DNA of 64,000 bases from a virus, in the IMG/VR virus record IMGVR_UViG_3300032287_003317, positions 1 to 64,000 of that record; one strand, written 5' to 3'. The notes under the pieces were generated by a model, which was not told the DNA's origin, searched no databases, and worked only from the letters and a program-made list of their open reading frames with translations. Position 1 is the stretch's first letter; each line of letters opens with the position of its first letter. This document shows positions 49,528 through 57,467 of this stretch, one piece after another. The position numbers and the translations under genes were made by a program.

Positions 49528-51579
49528 ATGTTCAAAAAAATCTTAATCAGTCCTTGGACTGCTCTATTAACACTAGCAATCATTGTGGGCTTGCGTGTTG
49601 CAGATCCTATGTTTGTTGAAAGCGTAAGGCTACGCTATTTCGATACACTTGTTACTAGCCGACCTGCCGAAACGATCGGGGTCAGTGTAGTAAACATAGA
49701 TGAGAAAGCATTAGAACGATATGGGCAATTTCCTTTTTCCCGTGATACATACGGTGCCATTATTCGAGACCTTTACAGACGTAATGCTGGTCTTGTTGTG
49801 TTTAATATTCTTACTCCAGATAAAGACCGTATGGGGCAAGATACTGCGTATGTGCAAGCGTTAAAACAATACCCAACGGTACTTCCTAGCATTGGATCAA
49901 CAACGACAAGAAATCAACCACGAGCTCCAGGATCAGCAGTAATTGGACCATTTGGTTTAGATGCGTTTGTGACCTATCCGGGGCTTATCGCTAACATTCC
50001 CAGTGTAGAAACGGCCGCTGCCGGAGTTGGTGTTGTTAACACGTTTCCGGAAGTTGACGGTGTTGTGCGTCGTATGCCACTGGTAGTTGCTTACAACGGT
50101 CGATTGTATCCAAGCCTGGCCATGGAAGTCATGCGTGTGGCTGCAGGCGACTCAACCTTCCAAGTTAAAATCAATGAGCAGGGTGTTGAGAAAATGCGAA
50201 TTCCAGCATTTGGTCCTGTGACCACAGACAGCTTGAGTCGTATATGGATTGACTGGAGCTTGACACCAGAGCGTTATAGCCTAACCAACTTGCCCCGAGA
50301 CTTTGATGGTGAAATCGTTATTGTTGGTGTGTCGGCGCAAGGTCTAGCAAACCCTGTAGCCACAAGCCTGGGCGAAATGTTACCACAAGATTTACAGGCC
50401 GCAGTATTAGGCACAGTTATTGCCAACAAAGATCGTCCAGCAATATCAAGACCCGACTGGGCCGATGGTGCTGAGATCATTGCTATTGTGGTTTTAGGTA
50501 TCGTATTATTATTTTTAACGAGGTATGTATATGTTGGACTTGCTACTGGTGTTATCGCTCTTGGTATTTTGTATCCTGTATCTCAGTACGTTTACACGGC
50601 TAATGCTTGGCTATTTGACATTACTGCCCTTGCTGGCGGCCTCACTGTTATTCTCCTTCATGCTTACGGTGTTAAGTTTGTAAGTGAGTTCTTACAAAAA
50701 CAAGCAATCAAGAAACAGTTTGCTGGTTACTGTTCAAAAGAAGTTGTGGAGATGTTACAGAAAGATCCTGACTTGATCAAACGTGGTGTGCGTAAAGACG
50801 TAAGTGTTATGTTTAGTGACTTACGTGGCTTTACACCAATTGGCGAACACTATGGCGATGATGTAGGCGGATTAGGCAAATACATGAACGGTTACATGGA
50901 TGCTATTTCAAAACCTATCATGGACAACCGGGGTATGGTTATCAAGTATGTGGGTGATGCAAGTATGCACATTCATGGTGCGCCTATAGACGATCCTGAT
51001 CATGCTAGAACTATTGTCAAAGTAGGTTTAGAAATGTTAGACGCTGTAGATGCTTATACCAAAGAAATGGAAGCACAAGGCTTGCCGCCAGCTGCAATGG
51101 GCTGGGGCTGTAACACAGGTATTGGGTTCATTGGTGAGATGGGTTCAACCGACCGACACAGTTATGATATCTTGGGTGACATGGTTAGTACAGCCGCCCG
51201 ACTAGAAGCACGTTGTAAGGCTTACGGTGTGTTGGCCATTATCGGTGCTGAAACATACAACAGAACTAAAGATGATTTCTTCTACTTGCTGTTGGATAAC
51301 TTACAACCAAAAGGCAAGACAGTAGCAGACTTAATCTATACAGTATTACGTACTCGAGGTGAAGATTACAGCAAAGACAAGGAAGCACACGATGTAATGC
51401 ATGACCTGTACCGTCAGAAAAAATTCAATGAAGCGGCCGCCATGTGCAAAAAGTTAACAGGCAACTTTGGTGGACAAATGGACAAGTACTATAAGATATG
51501 GATTGAACGTTGCGACTTTATGAAGCAACAAGACCTACCAGCAAACTGGAATGGGGAATTCATAGCTCATGAGAAATAA
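49528..51579 (+). CDS. CHASE2-domain class III nucleotidyl cyclase
   Basis: 683 residues from ATG 49528 (a TTG at 49525 is possible). After an N-terminal span, a periplasmic CHASE2 sensor (about 25-300, IGVSVVNIDEKALERYGQFPF, RRNAGLVVFNILTPDKDR) is followed by three spans (about 310-385) and a class III cyclase domain. Metal Asp residues are present (FSDLRGFTP at about 431, YVGDASMHIHG at about 477), with K474 and the Asp of YDILGD for adenine choice, so the product should be cAMP. In GDMVSTAARLE the usual Asn is Ser (about 554), while the transition-state Arg (558) remains. Confidence 0.88.
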   Translation: MFKKILISPWTALLTLAIIVGLRVADPMFVESVRLRYFDTLVTSRPAETIGVSVVNIDEKALERYGQFPFSRDTYGAIIRDLYRRNAGLVVFNILTPDKDRMGQDTAYVQALKQYPTVLPSIGSTTTRNQPRAPGSAVIGPFGLDAFVTYPGLIANIPSVETAAAGVGVVNTFPEVDGVVRRMPLVVAYNGRLYPSLAMEVMRVAAGDSTFQVKINEQGVEKMRIPAFGPVTTDSLSRIWIDWSLTPERYSLTNLPRDFDGEIVIVGVSAQGLANPVATSLGEMLPQDLQAAVLGTVIANKDRPAISRPDWADGAEIIAIVVLGIVLLFLTRYVYVGLATGVIALGILYPVSQYVYTANAWLFDITALAGGLTVILLHAYGVKFVSEFLQKQAIKKQFAGYCSKEVVEMLQKDPDLIKRGVRKDVSVMFSDLRGFTPIGEHYGDDVGGLGKYMNGYMDAISKPIMDNRGMVIKYVGDASMHIHGAPIDDPDHARTIVKVGLEMLDAVDAYTKEMEAQGLPPAAMGWGCNTGIGFIGEMGSTDRHSYDILGDMVSTAARLEARCKAYGVLAIIGAETYNRTKDDFFYLLLDNLQPKGKTVADLIYTVLRTRGEDYSKDKEAHDVMHDLYRQKKFNEAAAMCKKLTGNFGGQMDKYYKIWIERCDFMKQQDLPANWNGEFIAHEK

Positions 51580-51733
51580 CCTAATTGATTTTTATATTGA
51601 TAATTATGTATGGTGGTTTTTACAGTTGTATTTCTTGCCGTACCGTATGCCCGAATATGGCAGCGAAGTCGACAAGTGGATCAGTATGTATAGTTTAAAC
51701 GGTGCCAAATCCAATTTGTGTCGCCCCGGTTGA
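51569..51733 (+). CDS. Small protein after the cyclase
   Basis: 54 residues, overlapping the cyclase end by 11 bases. Aromatic and hydrophobic start (NLIDFYIDNYVWWFLQLYFLPYRMP) may bind membrane. GGGGA about 15 bases upstream of the ATG. Function unknown. Confidence 0.45.
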   Translation: MRNNLIDFYIDNYVWWFLQLYFLPYRMPEYGSEVDKWISMYSLNGAKSNLCRPG

Positions 51734-51758
51734 TTCCTTAACCTTTTTCTGTTATACT
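51730..51758 (+). promoter_or_regulatory. sigma70-type promoter, leaderless radical SAM gene
   Basis: TTGATT (51730-51735), 17-base spacer, TATACT (51753-51758). ATG 51765 is 7 bases after the -10 box. Confidence 0.75.
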
Positions 51759-51764
51759 TAACTT

Positions 51765-52883
51765 ATGTCTGACGTATGTTCTATATCCTTTGCCTTGGAT
51801 CCCACCAACACCCCTAGTTTTCTATTAGATTGGGAAGTTACCAAACGCTGTAATCTTGATTGCACGTATTGTGGTCCAACTGAACACGACAACACAACAG
51901 AACACCCTCCACTTGCAGAATGTTTGCAAAGTATAGATTTTATGTTTGCGTATGTAAGCGAATACATGCGACATATCAAACCCAGTCAACGTAAAGTTAT
52001 CTTAAATGTGTATGGTGGCGAAAGTCTGTTCCATCCTGATATTGTAGAAATACTCGAGCAGGTCAGAATCAAATACCGACCCTATGAGGATCAATGGCAC
52101 TTGACTGTTACATGCACAACCAACGGAGTAGTAGGCGAAAATCAGTTTGGTAAAATAGTTCCGTTAGTGGATTATTTTTCAATGAGCTATCATGCTGAAG
52201 GCTTGCCCAAGCAACAACAACTATATTTCAATAACTTGTTGATCTTAAAGTCGGCCAACAAGCCTTGTAAAGCAATCATTATGATGCACAACACCAAATG
52301 GTCAGACAGTGAACAGGCAATTGAGTTTTGTAAAGAACACAATATCAACTATTTGGCAAAAGTAGTAGACACCCCTGCGGGCAAAGAGTGGAAGTACAAC
52401 GATCAACAAGTTGATTACATGAAAATGTTTTGGGTGAGTAAGTCAGATTTTGATGCTAGTAAAAACATGATTGAACAAGGTCGTGCCTGCTGTGGTGGAC
52501 GTAAGTTAAGTACCAATGGTACCTTACGAGAAGCTATTACGTTTGTTCCAAGGCAAGGATTTCGTGATTGGTCGTGCGGTGTCAACTGGTATTTTTTATT
52601 TGTAGAACAACTGACTGGACTGGTGTACACCAACAAGGATTGTAAAACAAGTACCACAGGACGAGTTGAGCCTCTTGGCACCATCAACAACTATCGAGCA
52701 ATTATTGACACAGTTCGACAACAGTTTACCACAGGCATGCCTGTAATACGTTGTGTTAAAGATACTTGTGCTTGTGGATATTGTGCGCCTAAGGCAGAAT
52801 CACAACTGGAGTTTTTAAACTTAATTGGCCGGCACGTTGTCGATTTGAGGGTTTTTGACAGTGGCAAGACCAAATCGATTTAG
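51765..52883 (+). CDS. Radical SAM protein
   Basis: 372 residues. CNLDCTYC at about 30-37 is the C-x3-C-x2-C iron-sulfur motif of radical SAM enzymes; VYGGESLFHPD supplies the GGE motif. A second group of Cys near the C-terminus (CVKDTCACGYC, residues about 327-337) suggests a SPASM/twitch-like auxiliary cluster domain. Substrate unknown: peptide or nucleotide modification possible. It would need iron-sulfur supply, perhaps from the phage IscU/IscA. The 3' end overlaps the converging desaturase gene by 63 bases. Confidence 0.85.
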   Translation: MSDVCSISFALDPTNTPSFLLDWEVTKRCNLDCTYCGPTEHDNTTEHPPLAECLQSIDFMFAYVSEYMRHIKPSQRKVILNVYGGESLFHPDIVEILEQVRIKYRPYEDQWHLTVTCTTNGVVGENQFGKIVPLVDYFSMSYHAEGLPKQQQLYFNNLLILKSANKPCKAIIMMHNTKWSDSEQAIEFCKEHNINYLAKVVDTPAGKEWKYNDQQVDYMKMFWVSKSDFDASKNMIEQGRACCGGRKLSTNGTLREAITFVPRQGFRDWSCGVNWYFLFVEQLTGLVYTNKDCKTSTTGRVEPLGTINNYRAIIDTVRQQFTTGMPVIRCVKDTCACGYCAPKAESQLEFLNLIGRHVVDLRVFDSGKTKSI

Positions 52884-53555
52884 AAGTTTAATATAGGTCC
52901 AGCCTAGATCCCATTCCCACCGCTTCATACTAAGTTTAGCACTAGCAGGATCTGCGTGATGATTGTTGTGCAGTTCTTCTCCGCCAATGAAGAATGCCCA
53001 CGGCACAATGTTGGTTGAGTAATCTTTGGTCTGTGTGTTGCGATATCCCCACCAGTGCCCAAAACCGTTGATGACACCTGCGGCCCATAAGGGAATCCAA
53101 ATCATTTGCCATAACCAAGGTAACCATCCCCATGCCCAACCAAATATAGCACAGTTGATAAAAAACATTAACACTATGCCCACAAAGTTAAATGGTGTGT
53201 AGATATTCTTTTCAACCCAATCGTCGGGTGTACCTACTCCGTATTGTTCAACCATTTGTTTGTCTTTGGCAGCGTCAGCATAGTAAAATGCACCACACAG
53301 GAATACTTGCCAGATTCCAAACACATGTGGGCTGTGTGGATCACCGTCGGCATCAGTGAATCTGTGATGCTTGCGATGTGTTGCTACCCATTGTTTTGTG
53401 ACCATGCCTGTGGTTAGCCACAGCCAAAAACGCATAAAGTGTTCAACACGTGAATCAAATTTAACGCCGCGGTGTGCTTGACTTCTATGTAGATATAGAG
53501 TAACGCAAGCAATGGTGATGTGAGTCATCACCAGAATGTATATTAATAAGCCCAT
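52821..53555 (-). CDS. Membrane fatty-acid (acyl-CoA) desaturase
   Basis: 244 residues with the three histidine boxes of delta-9-type desaturases: HRSQAH (about 23-28), HRKHH (about 61-65), and HNNHH (about 197-201), plus membrane spans between them. It introduces a double bond into acyl chains, raising membrane fluidity. The family is present in some cyanophages. Together with PlcP and Agt it makes a third lipid-acting gene within 6 kb. Overlaps the radical SAM gene end. Confidence 0.9.
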   Translation of the reverse strand: MGLLIYILVMTHITIACVTLYLHRSQAHRGVKFDSRVEHFMRFWLWLTTGMVTKQWVATHRKHHRFTDADGDPHSPHVFGIWQVFLCGAFYYADAAKDKQMVEQYGVGTPDDWVEKNIYTPFNFVGIVLMFFINCAIFGWAWGWLPWLWQMIWIPLWAAGVINGFGHWWGYRNTQTKDYSTNIVPWAFFIGGEELHNNHHADPASAKLSMKRWEWDLGWTYIKLLNRFGLATVKNPQIDNVPAN

Positions 53556-53567
53556 CTAGTACTTATG

Positions 53568-53888
53568 CTAGCCGTTACCGCCGGAGGCTTCTTTGTCGTT
53601 GACTGTTTTTTCTATTTTATTGATGGCTTTTTCTGCTTCTACACGTTCATACTCAATGGTCTTACCGCGTAGATGTAACACAGTATTGACTTTTTGATTC
53701 AAACGAATCAAGTCATTGTCTAGCATACGGATGCGATCGATAAGAGCAATAAGAACTGTATTGGCATCCGAAATAACAGGCTTGACTTCTTTTGTGGCCC
53801 ATTCCCACACATACTTGATGATGTAGCCCATGCCCACTGCCATCACAATGGGAAAGCCATATTTGTTTATTAAATTTACAATGTCCAT
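53568..53888 (-). CDS. Small membrane protein with coiled coil
   Basis: 106 residues: one N-terminal span (about 10-30, YGFPIVMAVGMGYIIKYVW) and a C-terminal coiled coil (about 45-100). It is a paralog of the 54188-54469 product: both have GFPI.(M/A)A...GY, and DNDLIRLNQKVNTVLHLRG versus MNHDVIRIDTIVSNALGLK. Topology is like the XhlA-type protein at 10088 but reversed. Possible lysis or superinfection function; unknown. Confidence 0.65.
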   Translation of the reverse strand: MDIVNLINKYGFPIVMAVGMGYIIKYVWEWATKEVKPVISDANTVLIALIDRIRMLDNDLIRLNQKVNTVLHLRGKTIEYERVEAEKAINKIEKTVNDKEASGGNG

Positions 53889-53890
53889 GA

Positions 53891-54007
53891 TTAAAATAAT
53901 ATCCCTGTAATTACGCCTGCTATAAATGCGATAAGTGCAAACTTGGCTAGATCACCATCGGTCCAAATCTGTTTAAGTGGTAATGCATAAGGATCATATT
54001 TTTTCAT
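53891..54007 (-). CDS. Tiny membrane protein
   Basis: 38 residues: short hydrophilic start (MKKYDPYALPLKQIWTDGD) and one span (LAKFALIAFIAGVITGILF). It fits exactly between two real genes on the same strand (2 bases from one, 14-base overlap with the other). Function unknown. Confidence 0.55.
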   Translation of the reverse strand: MKKYDPYALPLKQIWTDGDLAKFALIAFIAGVITGILF

Positions 54008-54188
54008 CGCCAACTCCGTCTCTTAGAAATTTTTCCAGCGGGTCAACTTTGACCAACATAACACGACCATTATGATTAATAACTTTAAAATAGTCGCCGC
54101 CGCGCCAGCCTAACGCATCTACATTGAGTTCAGCGTCTAATAGTATTCTATTGGGCTCCAAGTCCCATTCGTAGTCGTAGTATCTCAT
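53994..54188 (-). CDS. Small unknown protein
   Basis: 64 residues, soluble and acidic (MRYYDYEWDLEPNRILLD), with HNGRVMLVKVDPLEKFL giving a small beta unit. One-base overlap with the upstream gene in the minus operon. No family recognised. Confidence 0.6.
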   Translation of the reverse strand: MRYYDYEWDLEPNRILLDAELNVDALGWRGGDYFKVINHNGRVMLVKVDPLEKFLRDGVGDEKI

Positions 54189-54469
54189 CAGTCTCTCCGG
54201 GCATCGTTCTTGCCGTCGGCTCGAGCAATACGATCAGTATCAGGTTTGAGACCTAGTGCATTACTAACAATGGTATCAATGCGGATAACATCGTGATTCA
54301 TAGTTTTTACACGATTGTCTAAGGCTGTGATAATGCCGGCCATGCCTTTGATAGCGGACAATACTCCAGCTAATAACAGTTTGATTGTGAGATATACAAA
54401 GTAACCACCAGCGAGTGCGGCAGCAATCGGAAAACCTAGATCTCCGATGATCTTAAATGCTTCATTCAT
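54188..54469 (-). CDS. Small membrane protein with coiled coil, first gene of a minus-strand operon
   Basis: 93 residues from the ATG at 54469, chosen because AAGGAG lies a normal distance before it; another ATG at 54487 lies upstream of that site. N-terminal membrane span(s) (DLGFPIAAALAGGYFVYLTIKLLLAGVL) followed by a coiled-coil segment. Paralog of 53568-53888. Expressed from the late-type promoter at 54523-54517 with a leader hairpin. Confidence 0.65.
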   Translation of the reverse strand: MNEAFKIIGDLGFPIAAALAGGYFVYLTIKLLLAGVLSAIKGMAGIITALDNRVKTMNHDVIRIDTIVSNALGLKPDTDRIARADGKNDARRD

Positions 54470-54488
54470 ACTAGCTCCTTGATACACG

Positions 54489-54502
54489 ACAGCTTTAGCT
54501 GT
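54489..54502 (-). promoter_or_regulatory. Leader hairpin of the minus-strand membrane-protein operon
   Basis: ACAGCT-aa-AGCTGT on the minus strand, between the late-type motif and the AAGGAG site. Confidence 0.5.
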
Positions 54503-54516
54503 TCTTAATGTACAAG

Positions 54517-54523
54517 TATTTAT
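54517..54523 (-). promoter_or_regulatory. T4-like late promoter core on the minus strand (ATAAATA)
   Basis: CAATAAATACTTGTAC read on the minus strand, about 48 bases before the start at 54469. Confidence 0.6.
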
Positions 54524-55737
54524 TGTTTGAGGCGGGTTTTTACTTCTAGTAGATACTCTGGGGTCAATTCAAACCGTTGATGATAACGACTGTGATTACC
54601 AGGTTGTCTTCCGTTGTTGATTTGACATAGTACGTGTTCAAAGTTATCCACTAATTCGTCAACAATAAGATCCTTAAATCCGGTATAAAAATGCGTGAAG
54701 TTATATTCTAGTACCTCTTGCATTTCCAAGTACATTTGTCTAAGTACTGCCGGAGACATAGCACACAGTTTGGCAAGCTCAAATGTGATTTTTTCTATGC
54801 GTACATAATGATCCTGCTCTTGGTCGTAACTTTCATCTATCCAACGATCAAATGTACGAAACCCGTAGCGTTTTAAGTAGGCAAGACTGCCAGGAGTACT
54901 AACCAAAAAGAAAGGTCGTTGAGCCACAATGGGCTTAAACACTTTTTCTGTCAAGTGTAACTTGTCTTGAAAATATACAGTTTCTGTAACTACATGAAAC
55001 AAGGCGCTGGTTAGACTATCAAAATTGACACTGGCACTTAACGTACCATCGGGCGTCGCTGTGTCAATGATCAATGGATCGCTAATATTCCGTAATTGTT
55101 TATATATCTTTACTCGAGCACGATTGTCTAACGGATTGTTGGGATCTTCAATTGTCTTTTTCCAACCCTCATGGAATAGACTGACTGACCCCGATTTGAC
55201 CAAATCTTGTTCTAACAAACTACTAACAAGATGTAATCGATAGGAACGATATTTTGACGTCAAATGATTGTAACATATAAATACTTTATCAAATCGATTA
55301 AATGATCCAGGTTCAATATACTGAAAATCTCTGTACCAATCCAATGCAGCAAAGCCGTGATAAAAATAATACCAGTCGTAGTATCCATTGGATTTAACAA
55401 AATTATTTTTTAATTTTGAATGTTCGCTGTTAGCCAAAAGATTGATGCGTGATGGTCCTGTAAAATGTCCTGGTTGCAATTGAGATTTTCGTATAATTGG
55501 TAGTGTATAATCGTAGTAAGGCTCTTGATCAAAAAAGTAACAATGTATCCAGGAGTTTTGAATATGCCATTGTTGACTGTAGGTACCGAATCCCGGGTCA
55601 ACTGAATCAATTTTAGTATTTAGGAAATTTTGTTGCTGATACGTGCCAAAGGGGTAGAAGTAAACACTTTTACCGTTGGTAAATTTTGATATTAAGTTAT
55701 CATGAAGAATATTGTAAAATCTGTCTAAGGAAAACAT
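54520..55737 (-). CDS. Glycosyltransferase-like protein (paralog 2 of 3)
   Basis: 405 residues. C-terminal motif set LTEKVFKPIVAQRPFFLVS, LAYLKRYGFRTFDRWIDESYDQE is shared with the 35246 and 60382 genes. Aromatic-rich N-terminal half (YFYPFGTYQQQNF, SWIHCYFFDQEPYYDY) probably forms the acceptor domain. Likely transfers a sugar to an unknown host-surface or phage acceptor. Diverges from the UDP-glucose dehydrogenase-like gene with a 3-base gap, so both starts share one intergenic point. Confidence 0.6.
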   Translation of the reverse strand: MFSLDRFYNILHDNLISKFTNGKSVYFYPFGTYQQQNFLNTKIDSVDPGFGTYSQQWHIQNSWIHCYFFDQEPYYDYTLPIIRKSQLQPGHFTGPSRINLLANSEHSKLKNNFVKSNGYYDWYYFYHGFAALDWYRDFQYIEPGSFNRFDKVFICYNHLTSKYRSYRLHLVSSLLEQDLVKSGSVSLFHEGWKKTIEDPNNPLDNRARVKIYKQLRNISDPLIIDTATPDGTLSASVNFDSLTSALFHVVTETVYFQDKLHLTEKVFKPIVAQRPFFLVSTPGSLAYLKRYGFRTFDRWIDESYDQEQDHYVRIEKITFELAKLCAMSPAVLRQMYLEMQEVLEYNFTHFYTGFKDLIVDELVDNFEHVLCQINNGRQPGNHSRYHQRFELTPEYLLEVKTRLKQ

Positions 55738-55740
55738 TAA

Positions 55741-56964
55741 ATGAACGTAGGCTTTATAGGTTGTGGAAAATTAGGAATGGCTTGTGCTGAAACCATGGCA
55801 AGCCAACATAATGTAACTGGTTATGATATTTATCCAGTGAAAAGTGATAAAATAATTATTGCATCCACTTTGCAACAAGCGGTAGAAGGCAAGGAACTGG
55901 TGTTTATTGCTGTGCAAACTCCGCATGATCCTATCTACGGTGGCGATCAACCTATCACTCATTTGAAGAACAAAGACTTTGACTATACCATTGTCAATGA
56001 TGTATTACGGCAAGTCAATGAATTTGCAACACCCGAGCAGTTAGTAGTTCTTATCTCCACAGTTCTTCCCGGCACTACACGTAGAGAACTGAAGACACAC
56101 ATTACCAAGGCACGTTTCATTTATAACCCATACTTGATCGCAATGGGATCAGTTGAATGGGACATGGTTAACCCAGAGATGGTTATCATTGGTACTGAAG
56201 ACGGTAGCGAGACAGGCGATGCTCGCTTATTGACTGACTTCTATAATACATTAATGGAGAACAATCCACGTTACGTAGTGGGCACGTGGGACGAGGCTGA
56301 ATGTATCAAGGTATTTTACAACACATTCATCTCAGCAAAGATTGGCCTGGTAAACATGATCCAAGACGTAGCTGTCAAGCAAGGCAACATCAATGTGGAC
56401 GTGGTCACTGATGCCCTGGCCAATTCAACCATGCGGATCATGGGACCCAAGTACATGACGGCAGGAATGGGAGATGCAGGGCCATGTCATCCTAGAGATA
56501 ACATAGCCTTGCGTTATCTTGCAGAAAACTTGGATCTTGGATACGATATCTTTGATACCATCATGAAAGCACGTGAGGTCCAGGCCAAGAACATGGCACG
56601 TTACATTTATGACAACCGTACAGGACTTCCTGTTTACATACACGGCAAAGCATACAAACCTGGTGTGGCTTACCTAGAAGGCAGTTATAGTTTGCTAGTG
56701 GGTAGCTATTTAAAACAAATGGGTATTGATCCTTATTATATTGATCCCTTAACAGATCCAGACACAGTACCAGCCAGTGTTGTAGGTTGCGTATTGTTGG
56801 CACACAACCAACAAGTAACCTACGGTTATGCTGGTGTTACTGACAAGCAACCACTGTATTGTGAAATACTCAGTGGTAGCATTGTCATTGATCCGTGGCG
56901 CAAGTATACCACAGACAGCAAAGAAATTTGTGTTATACATTACGGAAACACACGACCACAATGA
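55741..56964 (+). CDS. UDP-glucose/GDP-mannose dehydrogenase family protein
   Basis: 407 residues. N-terminal Rossmann motif (VGFIGCGKLGMACAETMA), NPYLIAMG, FYNTFISAKIGLVN (catalytic Lys), and GMGDAGPCHPRDNIAL with the catalytic Cys. These make it a functional-looking sugar-nucleotide 6-dehydrogenase. Products would be UDP-glucuronate or a related acid sugar. It may supply the Agt-like enzyme (which can use UDP-glucuronate) or the paralogous transferases. Four-base overlap with the next gene. Confidence 0.85.
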   Translation: MNVGFIGCGKLGMACAETMASQHNVTGYDIYPVKSDKIIIASTLQQAVEGKELVFIAVQTPHDPIYGGDQPITHLKNKDFDYTIVNDVLRQVNEFATPEQLVVLISTVLPGTTRRELKTHITKARFIYNPYLIAMGSVEWDMVNPEMVIIGTEDGSETGDARLLTDFYNTLMENNPRYVVGTWDEAECIKVFYNTFISAKIGLVNMIQDVAVKQGNINVDVVTDALANSTMRIMGPKYMTAGMGDAGPCHPRDNIALRYLAENLDLGYDIFDTIMKAREVQAKNMARYIYDNRTGLPVYIHGKAYKPGVAYLEGSYSLLVGSYLKQMGIDPYYIDPLTDPDTVPASVVGCVLLAHNQQVTYGYAGVTDKQPLYCEILSGSIVIDPWRKYTTDSKEICVIHYGNTRPQ

Positions 56965-57467
56965 TAATAACATATCACATAGACAAGTTTTGGGACGATG
57001 AATACAAGCATCTGAATTATATTGATGAACCGTATAACGATGCAGACAGCGTGACTCGGTGGCAGGCAATGGGATATGAGTCCAGGATCGCTGGACATCT
57101 ATGCGATATGCGTCAACCCCAACCTTCGTGGAATCACAAGTTTATTGAACTGTATGAAAGCATGGGCTGGAAAAATATTGGTACAGCCTACTATCGCATG
57201 GATTGTGGCACAGTAATGCCCACACACCAAGATCATTATAAAAAATATGTAAGTGTTTTTAACTTAGAAGGCAAGGAACATACTATTCATAGAGCTATTG
57301 TGTTTATGGAAGACTGGGCCAGTGGACATTATTTTGAAGGACCCGGTAGTCCAATCACTGGCTGGCGAGCAGGTTTTGTGGCCGAATGGTGTTACGACGT
57401 ACCACACATGGCTGCTAATATTGGTCCAACACCAAGATACACTTTACAAATAACAGGGCATAAATGA
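56961..57467 (+). CDS. 2-oxoglutarate/Fe(II) oxygenase-like protein
   Basis: 168 residues from ATG 56961 (ATGA overlap). TAYYRMDCGTVMPTHQDHYKKYVSVF gives H-x-D, and WCYDVPHMAANIGPTPRYTLQITG gives the distal His and the Arg for 2-oxoglutarate, as in aspartyl-hydroxylase or prolyl-hydroxylase-like folds. Substrate unknown; may hydroxylate a protein or small molecule in the same pathway as the neighbouring amidinotransferase. Four-base overlap with it. Confidence 0.75.
   Translation: MIITYHIDKFWDDEYKHLNYIDEPYNDADSVTRWQAMGYESRIAGHLCDMRQPQPSWNHKFIELYESMGWKNIGTAYYRMDCGTVMPTHQDHYKKYVSVFNLEGKEHTIHRAIVFMEDWASGHYFEGPGSPITGWRAGFVAEWCYDVPHMAANIGPTPRYTLQITGHK

Noticed and set aside
55276-55283. TATAAATA on the plus strand inside the minus-strand glycosyltransferase-like gene
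   Set aside because: More than 450 bases before the next plus-strand gene, in coding sequence; likely chance.
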